Source: Phoronis australis
Taxonomy: Eukaryota > Phoronida > Phoronidae
Assembly: GCA_002633005.1 (NCBI GenBank)
Contig: NMRA01000060.1
Location: forward strand, 783,417 to 847,416
Direction of reading: 5' to 3'
DNA length: 64,000 nt
Positions within the stretch are counted from its first letter, which is position 1. Each line of letters begins with the position of its first letter. Below the pieces are notes generated by a model. It was not told the DNA's origin and did no database searches. It worked only from the letters and a program-made list of their open reading frames with translations. This document shows positions 38,225-49,200 of the stretch, piece after piece. Made by a program: the position numbers and the translations under genes.

Positions 38225-41200
38225 ATGATTGGATTCAGCGCAGTTTTTGTCTCACTGGCTATAATATCAGGTATTTGATAAAATAATTTAGAACATTCAG
38301 TCCACAATTTGTAAACCGTTTACTGAGACTAGAGTGCCCAGATGTTTACGAGTGTGCGACACTAGAAAAAAAATTATTTATCGACACTTAGCAATAAAAA
38401 TTGAAATCTTGACAACTACATCAATAGCACATCGACACGTCTTCTGAAACATTATATCTCAGAAGTGGCTGTTCAGATTAAAGTGAAACTCTATTTTCAG
38501 ACACTGAAAAATTACCATGTTCGTTTATCTTTAAGTGATATTGACTGCACATCTTGACGTATAATCACAGGACAAATGAAATTTATCTTACTAGTACTCA
38601 TAATGTGCTATCATATCTCAGTTTGTTTATTGCGGTATCGCAATTATAATTCGGTGACAGCTACGGTTCCTTTTTAGGGATTCGAGTTGCATAACTGTCA
38701 ACTTCGTTGTCATTGGTACCTGATGATTACTGAGTTTGTACCGGAAGTGAATAGCCCCATTCAGCTTCTGTTTGCTTGTTTTACTTACAAAATGTAATTG
38801 ATGTTATACACATTATTTTCATGTTTTTTTCGATAGGAAATCAAGCAGCGTGTTCATTATTGATTACCGTTGCGTGTATCGTACCCGGGCTCAGCTGTCA
38901 GAGGTACCATTCACATGACGGTTCATGTGACAAGCGCTGAACGTAAGGAGTACGATATGCATAACTGTAGCAGACAGCTTTCAAATGGATCTTCTGCAAG
39001 CATTGCGAAAATTATGCTACTGATCATGAGCTACGGTCACGTGGGTAATGGCACTATTGTGACAGATGATTTTTGCACACGGTATCACATGAGAAAAAAC
39101 TTTCAAACTTTAATTCAGATGGCAACTTCTCAATTTTCGTGGAGTTGGTATAGACGGCTAGTACGCTGCCGCCGTTTTGCCATTGGTGACAAGCCGCACT
39201 TGCACTGCGCGTATCTCTCGTAGAGAAATTGGCGTGCAGGAATACAACCTTAGGCGGAATCGGGGCGGTGCGATGTGGATGACTGATACGTTACCTATCT
39301 CTCCCCTGCTTCATACAGTGTACTCCAAACGATGACAGTAATTGTTTTTGAAATGTCATATGATACTCACGTTTTCGTGATGGACTTTCACAAATGAGAG
39401 ATATAGAATTTTTTTAAAACATAAGTTGGGTCGAACGAAAACTGTAACAGCGTTTTATATCAAAACAAAAACTGATATCGTAATTTTGACATGAATGTTA
39501 TTTCCTTTCATCGTTTATTAATGTTAATTAATACACTGTCACGCGATAAAATTAATAGGAGATCGGTATAAAGTAAATAAAAATCATCTCCGGGCTTTCC
39601 ACTTCCAGAAAACGTCTACTTTTACTGAGTTAAATTCTACAATTTGTACAAACTTGCCGATGAAGTTCCATTGTTGTTGAATATTAATGTTGAAAAGTCA
39701 AACCATTGCTTGTTAATCAGTGTACGCAACTCACAACAGATCTCATACTACGTTAGCCGGTGTGGAGGTATGATCACTTGACTTAATTGTGCGACAGGTC
39801 ATAAAACTTTCGTAATATCCTTCCTTCCAGCTGAGCTTCAATGAACACGTGCGTATTGGGTCCTGGCTTACAGTACAAAAAGTACAGTAGAGCAATGCTA
39901 TAGGGAAGTGCGTAGCTCTCAGGGCTGGGTAACCCTGGCAAGAACGATCTGGCTACTTTAAGATAAACAATTTAGGAAGTAGTGTTGAAAATAGAAGGAC
40001 TGTTACTAAATAGCCTTCTACTAATTTGGGAAAGTGCGTAGGAACGAAGTGTCCCTTTAATGCAAATAATCAAAGGTGAGCGTGTTATCTAGTGGTAGCA
40101 CAGGATAGCTAAGCAAATGAATAAGAAAGTTGTTCGGGTTTTCATAATGATTTTAAAGAATATTTTCGTAACACCAGTATGCGACTGTACTACGGACACC
40201 TCGGGTATTTTCGTAGCCTCAAATTTACCTTTGGACAAAGATACTATATCCCACTTAGGTATCTATAAAATCTTTGCTTTGAAGGACAACGTTATCTGCG
40301 CATGTGCGGACTTCAGTTATGAGGCAAGTCATGTGGAGAATAGTTAACTGTTTGACAGAAGTTCGTACGTGCTGATTACGTTCGCCACCGAGAGGAAATT
40401 TGAGATTGCAAAAATACCCAAGTGTATCGCTGGCCAAATAGGTGAACATTACACACGTAAATTACGTGCGTAAATTAATTCTCGTTACTGGCGTAAATTA
40501 ATTATTAACGGCGTAAATTAAATATTTGCGACTTAAATTAACCTTTAATGGCATAAACTAATTATTTGCCGTGTAAAATAACTTTTAACGGCGTAAAGTA
40601 ATTATTTTCGGCGTAAAGTAGTTATATGCGACGTAAATTAAAGTTAATTTACGTGCGCAATTTACCCACGTGAATAATAAATTGACTTGCGTAAATTACG
40701 CAGGTAAATAATTACTTTACGCCGATAAAAGTTGCTTTTCGCCATAAATCATTAATTTACGCCACTAACAAGAATTTGTTTACGCACGTAATTTACGTGT
40801 GTAACGTTCACCCATTTGGCCAACGATAGAAGTGCTGCGGATGCACTTGCGAATAATTTAGGGAATTTCATCTACAGCGCTGCGGTGTTTACAAATACAT
40901 TATGGGATAGTTGTCGACTCGTTAACGTCCGGGGACATCACAGAAAACTCATGCATTATGGTGACTAAACTATATGACGGAAAACAGTACTTATAACTCA
41001 GCTAACCATACGAGTCCCGGGCACTGCAACGTAATTTTAGGTGCGAGTATCACTAAGCAACCATCACACATAATACAGTAAAATTAAAAAAGAAGCCGCA
41101 AAATGCATCAAATGAATACATACATGTAGATTTTTAGCAAATCTTTTGAGCGAAAGATTCTCGCAGTTCTTTTCGGATCGTGGAAATCGACTGTACAGAA

Positions 41201-44200
41201 ACGTAATATTTTTAACAGAAGTTTTCAAAATATTCAACTTTGTTTAGCCATCCTCTACGGTTTAATCTCGGCAGGTCAATGCTTAAACTCATTTTAGAGG
41301 TTACGTGAAATTACTTCCGTGATCAGATTGAATTTGTGACGTACGCGATGCCTGTCCGACATTGAATTATACTCTACCGAGCTGCGAATTCATGAACTCC
41401 TTGCTGACGGATTACTAGCTCCGAATTACTAACACGGTAACATCGCCTGCAGGTGAGTTCTGGCACATGTAGGACATGCATTATGCAAACTGTGCATTTA
41501 TGTATTTTGTGACAATATTAGCGATGTATTGAAGAAGAAAAGAGCTGGAATATTTAAACGTCGTCATGCATAGGAGCAGTGTCGGCGTCATTTGTTACTT
41601 TCGTTGCTAACCACGTTACATTTCAACATCTCACTGAACTATTTTGGATAGATTTGAATATGTTTACTTTGCAGTGCGAGGTGTACATGCTCACAAAAAA
41701 GGCAGTTATGAAACAAAATGGTGGTCAAACATACTTCAAGATCAGAAGGAGTGCGGCCTGGCAGACATAACGCCCGACCTCAAGATGGAGCGCACTGTTG
41801 GCGGCCAAGAGGCTGTTCCCGGTAGTTGGCCCTGGACGGTGAGTTTCCGTTGGTCTTAGTAGCCAGATTTCTACTGTGGAAGATACTAAATACAATGACA
41901 AGCTTTGCTCCACGCTATTGGCCACGTAATATGGTATAAGAGTTAAAACGGTTATTTCAGGTTTTATTATGTTCTGTATAAGCGTCGCTATTGTCCGTCG
42001 TTGTCACTTTTAAGGAATTTATTCGCCCAACCTTTTATAGTATTCAAGCTACAGATGTAGATGGATAATATGTTGTTGGCTGAACCATCTGTTAAATGTC
42101 CTTCTGTATAGCTTTTACATAGTTTGGTCCTTGTATTGAAGATTAATTGGCAGAAGTTGCACACATCAATGTTAAAGAGGCAGAATAAAAGGCCTTGTCA
42201 TAACACAAAAATAGGATAACAAATCATTTTGGAAAAATGAACCTTTCTAGGGGATTGACTTGGACATGTCTTGGGCTTTTTGTACAAAGGCACCTTTTCA
42301 GAGAGGAACTGTGGAGAAAAGTCATCTTTCTGGGAGGCATATACACCCCTATGGCCATGCGCCACTTTGAAAATCAACCTGGTCTTGTGGTAAATGGGCA
42401 GAGAAAACTACGTATCCACTTTCTGACTAAGTTGGGAATAGTCCGTGAGTCATTACACGCATCTAATTGGCTCAAACTTGGTTTGAAAAAACTAATCTGC
42501 CGAATTGCCATATCTTACTATGGCGCTGTGTGTAACCTACGCTTACTGTTATGACCTTATTTGGTGACCTCATTTCGTTTCCGAAGATGAAGTTGGACAC
42601 AACAAAACATGTCAAGGTGTAAACATCAATCATATAAATCATAAAATGTTTCCAGACGATCAGTGCAATGGACCAACCTGAGCGGCCTGTACAATGTACC
42701 AGACCGCCTGTAATTATTTTTAATAAACATCTCGTCTCTCACCGTGTTTTGTATAGTCCACCTGGGTGTGTCCCCCGGGCTTATGGTTCATGACTGTGAT
42801 AACTATGTTTCACTTCGCCCACCTGAGTACGTGCCCCAGGCTTGTGGTTTATGACTGAGATATCTATGCTTTGTATGGTCCACTTGAGTATGTCCCCTCG
42901 GGGATGTAGTTTATGACTGTGATAACTATGTTTCAGGTACAAGTAATTTTAGAATCTGGAGGTCTGTGTGGAGGTATCGTGATATCGAGAGACTGGGTAC
43001 TTACAGCTGCCCACTGCTTCTCGCCGGTTGGGCCAGCAATGTGAGTCGATATAATTACTATTACTAAGCGGTGTTACCACTATAAAAGGGTTACAGGCGA
43101 TAATTTGTTTACTAAAAACTTCACTGAGCGAGGAAATGGTTATGCCAAGGAATAAATCGGTTGGTATTATATTTTCATGTTTCGTAGAATGCCAACGAAA
43201 TGAAAGACAGGCATGAACGTTGGGGTAGTTTGTATAAAGCCGCAGACTATGGTAACTACACATATTCATGACCCAATCACAAAACAGCGGCAGTTTGTGA
43301 AGACTTTAGGCGATTAATAAAAGTATGTTCAGAGATTTGGAAATACAGGTATTTATGGTTGTGGCCCCCTCCCCCAGGGATAGTCTAGCTGGAGTAACAA
43401 AACATGTTAGTTGATCTCGTGGAGTAACTTACGTGTTTTGATGAAGTTCAAAAATAAAATTCATACGTATACCTATATCACTGCCTGTCTTTCGGAATGA
43501 CTGTCTGGCCGTAAATTGTGCTCCAGACTCCTGTTTGGGAGACACTGTTAGGTTCGAATTCTGTCTTCACTTCCTGACAATCGAGCATTGCACAAAGATA
43601 TCTTTTACTCCTCTGAGCTTGGTCTTACAAGTGAAAGTATGCAAGGGACTGATGCACTGATGAGAACCTGGATGTAATGCGAAAGCGATTTCTGGGGCTG
43701 CGCTCATATTTATATTTTATTTTTTATGTATTGTTGTTGGCCTTTCTATGTCTGCCTGTCTGTTGGTCTGACCCTCCACGTGATGGTACGATGACACAAT
43801 AACACCAACAAAAATCGCCATTGTGTCGTCAACGATGTCGTTGAGTTGTTAAAGTTTGTTACATCTGTTACAGTTTGTGGTCTAAGTATTTTGATACTTA
43901 GACAACAAACCTTTAGTTGCAAACATGTTTTAAAATGCCACAAAAATGAAATATGGCAGAATACGGGTTTGTACTTCGAAAGTGTACAGATTCGACAGCC
44001 TGTACCGACGCAACAAACATACGACAGGTAGAACTGCATACTAGTAGTGAAACTTAGTTGCGATCAAACTTTGCTAAAGTAGTTTTATTTCTTACTTTTA
44101 ATAGCAGAAAAATTGTCTCAATTTGCAAACAGGGCCCGGTCTCTAATCTTTGTACTTGAAACGAACTCGAAACTATTTTTGGCAATTTCTCTTCTCCTTT

Positions 44201-47200
44201 TGTGCGGTTATCAGACTGTGCTCGAATACATTATAGTTTATGCATAGGAGTTTCTAGTTCAAGTTTACCCTTGAAGATCCTTATATTCATGCTACAAACT
44301 CGAGTAAAAACTCGAAATTTCGAGTTCAAACTCGAATTTATTGCTTTAATATTGGGTTTACAAACTGTGAACTAAGGTCAATAAATTATCTACGTAAGTT
44401 ATTGTGTACTCGAGCGTAGAATAATAGACACTTATCTTGAGTTCGCCCAAAAGTAGAGTAGAAAATGCCAAACCTAATTTCGAGTTCCATTTCGAGTAAA
44501 ACGATTGGAGACCGGGCCCAGATGTTTTAGTAACTTGAAATGCCACCATACTGTGTGCATGTTTCAGATTATTTCGGAAGGCTGCACAGTGTGGCTTTAT
44601 TTCAGTCGTCGCAGGCATACACGAAAAATTCTATATTGGGATTACTGAGCTTCGCCCAGGAGAGCAGAGAGTCTTCGTTAAAGATGTATTCCTTCACCCA
44701 AAGTTTGACTACACAAACTACAGGAATGACATTGCATTACTGAGGCTGAAATCTCCATTAAAGTTCAACGCTTTAGTTCAACCACTGTGTCTTCCTAGCC
44801 CTCAGATGAAAAAATTCGATGCTAGCGACCTCTGTGTAGCCGTCGGTTGGGGACAGACAGGCGGGAGAAGCGAACTGGAAGAGACGTTCGATCCCGAGCA
44901 GGCAGTTGAAGGTATTAATCGAACAACTGCGAGATTTTTCGAATAAGCAGTGTATACTTCTAACTTTCAAATTTTAGGTGTGGACAAATGTAACTTATCG
45001 CCATGCAGTTTTACCAGCCGTTTGCAATACTTAACGGTGCAAACGACGTGTCCAGTTGACTGATGGTTTTACCGACTTTTTCAGCGACAAGTTTGAATCA
45101 AGTCATTCTACCCATTATCGATAAAAAAATGTGCGACAAAGTAAACATTAAGGACATCGGTGTGGACACTAAGAAAATGTTGTGCGCAGGCGCGCCAGGA
45201 AAAGATACTTGTGGGGTAAGTATCCTCGTGCGGACTAGCAGAAGACAAAAAAAAAAAAACGCGAATTACTGAAATAACGAACTGTACCAAGATTTTTATT
45301 GCAAACTGATTTTTTTACTGTGATTTTCCGTTGATGACATCCTCAAAATGCCAAACACTAGTTAAAATGATACTAAACTCTGTTTTGGTGATCTAACAAT
45401 CCTCGTCGTGTGACCTGCAATGCGTCATAGTACCGTAGGCGTTCCACTTGATAGAAAAAGGATTCAACTGAAAACTCGAACTCTGTGAGTCAAAGATTAG
45501 ATATTATGTTTCTTGTTGTGTGGTCTTTTCCTGGTTGTCACGTAACTCGGCTAAGGCGTAAGTCACGCTTAGCAGACTTTGTAAGGTTTCAAACTTTGCT
45601 CCAAACTCTTGATGGTACACTTGTTTTTAGACTGTTAATGGGCCAAAACTGGGTTTGGAATCCGTTTCATAGTACTTGATCAGAAACTTTCGTCTTGAGT
45701 TGCTGGGTCGATTAATTGACGATTTTTTTTCTGTAAACGGCGCACACTAGGCGAAAATTTCAATGCGAAATTTCATGAATTAAGTTTACCCCATGTACGT
45801 GGTTCTGTCCCACTCATTAAGCGAAAGTTTCCCAGCGGTGTACGTTTTTTAAAGAGGTACATGTACAGTCGGTTACAATGAAGTCAAATAAAATACCCAA
45901 AGTTGAGCGCAGTTAAAACGGGACTTCGATTTTATTGCGTGATTGTGCTATAAATTTTGCTATAAATTTTCCCAAAATCTGTAAAGCCTGTACCAACTCT
46001 CGACTTGTCAGTAGAACCACGTGGTCTTTATGTACCGCCTCTCTCACAAGCTTCCTTTGGCAAGCATGAAATTTCATAGTTCAGACACGTTGTCTTAAAA
46101 CTCATAGTTTAGCAATTACTAGGATATCGGGTTTTTAAAGCGCATTTGGACATTTAGGAAAAAAGTTATGTGTAAAAATCCTAACACGCATTACGACGTC
46201 TTTCTAACGTTGAAATAACGTTAGCACGTCGGTTGAGATTTGGTTGTAAATACATTGAAAATGATAGTTATTAGATGCCGATTTCCAACGTCTATTCGAC
46301 GTCGGGTCGGACAAAATAACGACGTTTCAACAACCAAAATTCGACTCTGATTTAGACGTCGACAGAATATCGAAGTCTAAACAACCTATTTGGAAATTTT
46401 TGAGACTCGGTAAAATGATTGATTGATTAATTAGACATTGGAAGCATTATAAATTATTTCAAATGCAAATTAGATATATGCTTAAAATCAACTGAAATTT
46501 TTAATTTTAAGCGTTTGCGTCGTGGATGTCTGCTGGTTTGAAATTTTTAGGCATGGTCATGGAATCGTTTGCATCCGTGAACACATAGCTTACCTCTCGT
46601 GCAATTCCCGTCATCAACGTGTAATTTTTTACTTTTCAGGGTGACAGCGGGGGTCCGTTGGCATGTAAATCATCCAGTCGGAAAAATACAGAGCTGAGGT
46701 GGTTCGCCGTGGGTAAGTTCCCTTTTCTGGCCTATCTTCTAGTCACCAGGTGGCGAGACCGGCTTGTCTACGAATATTTGTCTCGCATCCAGTACAGCCA
46801 GCGTAAGGGTCTGGTGAACATACCTGACATCTGCCGGGTTTTCCATTATATAGTTAAACCAGTGAAACATAAAAAACACCCTTTTGCAATCTATCGGTCT
46901 CAAAAAATGACTGGAATGAGAGAAACACTAGGACAAGCAATTTAATTGAGATGTTGAAATACATGTACGCATGTAGGGCCGTTGTCCAAAAACCTGATCA
47001 AATGACCTTGATTTCGAATAGTTCACCACGTTGTTATGCTAATGGAGGCTAGATGAGAGACAAGGCCGCTCAATGGCGACCAAATAGCACTCGGCGTAGA
47101 AACTGACTGACGACTCGCGAGCCAGTCCGCCCAACGAGTTCCTCATAGACACATGTTAAATCTAGATTGTTATGTTTCAAGGGTACAATATCTTTCTAAA

Positions 47201-48385
47201 ATTGAAATTTTATATTTGTTCCCCTCAAAAAGGTGCCACCAGTGTCAGTGACGAGCCACCGCAACAGCTGTGTGGTAAACCCCGTACCAGAAAACACTTC
47301 GAAATCTCGGTTGTCGGATAAATTTAAGAGTGATGCAATAAAGAGGAGGTTCATTGGTCATTTTGCATTGCTTTTGATGTCCGATATTACAAGAAAATAT
47401 CAAGCGTTGTTCGCCTGAAAATTACCCACATGCGAAGACATAACTCTGTCCAGATACTATCAGTAAGATCGGGAACGCATCACCAATGCTGTCCTGGTAC
47501 GATAAAACTTTCTAGTGTAAAGCTAGGAACCAGGGTTTGCCGCGTTGCTATTCCTTCTCTCACTGGTTCCTTGTGTAAAGTTATGACTAAATAAATGGCC
47601 TGCCCTTTTCATTTCCACAATCTAAATCATCGCTACTCAGGGACGTCATTGTCTCACATTGTGTAAATGTGCACAGCTAGTGCGGGCTACCTTCACTCCA
47701 AGGTTGTAGTGATCTGATGCGGGTGACCACGTATTCAACTGGACATTAAAAAGACTTACTACAATCAGCACCTAGCTCGTAAAACGCCGACATGTTATTT
47801 TCTATCTACCATACAAACAGGTCTGTTTTTCCACACCATTATACAGAAAATATGTTCTATCCCCGAACAAGCCAATCAACTGCACACCGGGAAGATAGTG
47901 AAATGCCATTAACTTACTTCAGGTGTGGCCAACCCTTCCAAGACTGAACCGCTTCAAACATACCAATCACGCGTAATAACTTAATTCACTCTGATGGTGG
48001 AAGCCAACTTCTTTCATGGCAAAATGCTCCTAACGGTAGTTCACGTTTAAGAATAGATTTAGCCGGTGCGGTAAGTACATGTAGGTGCGCAGTCATGAAG
48101 TTTGGGGATATTCAGTTTAAAATCGCCAATTATTTAGTAATGTTTCAAAATCGCCAGTTTTGTGGCAGTGTACAGTGTGTACTGCGTCGTTAATTTGCCA
48201 TTTTGTTCGCAGGTATAACAAGCTTTGGTGACAAAGAATGCGTCGGTGCCAAGGTTGGTGTCTATACACAGGTGTACGCCTACAGAGAATGGATCAAGTC
48301 TATCGTTAGGGGGCGGCGCAGACCGACTGCACTGACAAATTGCGACAAAGAATTTAAAGAGATAGTTGAACCATTTTTAGGGTAA
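38225..48385 (+). CDS. Secreted trypsin-like serine protease (S1A), complete, 7 exons
   Basis: A secreted zymogen endopeptidase. Coding exons are 38225-38270, 41675-41838, 42937-43040, 44568-44911, 45085-45215, 46640-46712 and 48213-48385 (TAA). All phases match, giving 1035 bases and 344 residues. Residues 1-21 form a signal peptide (MIGFSAVFVSLAIIS then VRGVHA, likely cleaved after Ala21). A short propeptide follows, with Cys42 placed to stay disulfide-linked to Cys179 after activation. Cleavage is expected at Arg55, and the new N-terminus TVGG has Thr where Ile or Val is usual. The triad is His96 (LTAAHC), Asp159 (RNDIALL) and Ser266 (GDSGGP). Asp260, six residues before the serine, predicts cutting after Lys/Arg. 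The usual disulfide cysteines are present, with extras at 113 and in the C-terminal tail. No CUB, kringle or other accessory domain is encoded. Joining exon 1 to exon 2 rests on phase and on completing a sensible signal peptide; exons 2-7 are certain. The orthologue is not identified. Confidence 0.92.
40425..40829. mobile_element. ~404-bp foldback element with internal 20-bp tandem repeats
   Basis: The left end (TATCGCTGGCCAAATAGGTG...) matches the reverse complement of the right end (CTATCGTTGGCCAAATGGGTG...) for about 90 bases with few differences. The left half contains eight tandem ~20-bp units of the form GCGTAAATTAATTATTTACG starting at 40491, 40511, 40531, 40551, 40571, 40591, 40611 and 40631. 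The right half carries inverted relatives. AAGTG occurs just outside both ends (40420-40424 and 40830-40834), a possible 5-bp target duplication. There is no coding capacity. It sits in protease intron 1 and the transcript could form a long hairpin. Confidence 0.8.
42750..42936 (+). repeat. Three ~61-bp tandem repeats ending at a splice acceptor
   Basis: Units begin near 42750, 42811 and 42872. Each contains CCACCTGGGTGTGTCCC-like and TTTATGACTGTGATAACTATG-like blocks. The third unit ends in TATGTTTCAG, the acceptor of the protease exon at 42937, and the first has TATGTTTCAC at the same place. Confidence 0.85.
44132..44519. mobile_element. 388-bp MITE with GGGCCCGGTCTC termini
   Basis: The left terminus GGGCCCGGTCTCTAATC and the reverse complement of the right terminus (GGGCCCGGTCTCCAATC) align for about 65 bases inward. 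The centre is rich in ACTCGAAATTTCGAGT-type palindromes. No target duplication is obvious, and nothing is encoded. It lies in the protease intron before the exon that carries the catalytic Asp; its right end is 48 bases from that exon. Confidence 0.75.
46190..46385. repeat. Interspersed repeat rich in ACGTC/AACGTT motifs
   Basis: It contains a perfect 8-bp-stem hairpin CTAACGTT-GAAAT-AACGTTAG at 46204-46224 and many GACGTC/ACGTCG motifs in both orientations. It is probably a non-autonomous element, but its ends could not be defined. It lies in protease intron 5. Confidence 0.4.
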
Positions 48386-49200
48386 ACATAACGAAAGACG
48401 AGAAGAGTTGGCTATCCTATGTGTCGTTTAAATTCAACTTTAGAGCCAAGTGCAGTGCAACACTCGAGTAAAGTGCGCGGAATTACGTTGCTACCAGTAG
48501 ATCCATGTTAAGCTAGGCGTACTGGGGAATGGAGGATCATTGCAACATGCCACCAATGGTTCTCTTAGGTATCATGTTGGCTGCAGTGTTTGCACTAACT
48601 TGAGTTTACTTATATAGGTTTGTTGAAGCGTTTGTTTAAACAAAACTCAATGCGGAGTGTTTCTTCAACAGCTCTTGGTAAATCTTCTCATCTTGAGTTT
48701 TTCAATATATGTGCACATTCTAACACAAACAGTTTGTTGCTTCCAAGCTGGTTCAAAGATAAAGTGTACGCCATATTACCATGCAAGAAATACACAGCGG
48801 AAACTCATTCAAAAGGAGTTGCTTATGGTGTACTCTTTTTAGAGGATTGTTTAAAAGGATACCAACCCGTTTTTTTTGTTTATTAAGAGATACTAATATT
48901 AGAGCAACGCATAGATTTGAAATGCGCCCACGACTGCAATGCAAGTGGTGTGCTTCTAATGGTGTTTGTAATATATCATAAAAATGGCCATTGGATGTTG
49001 CAGAAACCCCTATGAAATTTGGAAAGCATTACCGTCTCTCTGTTCCAAAACTGTTTGTCAAATTTCATCAAAATTCACCAAGAAACTCCAAATATACAAA
49101 GTCAGACGTAAAAGAACTGCCGTTAGAAGCCACAGCGGTAGTTGAATCCGTCCATTTGATGGCAAGTTAATAGGAACAGAAATGACAATTGGACAAGGGA

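Noticed and set aside
38837-38942. Possible second protease exon (frame GNQAACSLLITVACIV...) after an AG at 38835-38836
   Set aside because: It follows exon 1 in phase but reaches a stop at the TGA near 38940. Splicing out earlier, at GAG/GTACC, gives a phase incompatible with 41675. The direct 38270-41675 join is simpler and yields a proper signal peptide.
42237-42554. 105-codon open frame in a protease intron
   Set aside because: No domain, wholly intronic, and no sign of retrocopy structure.
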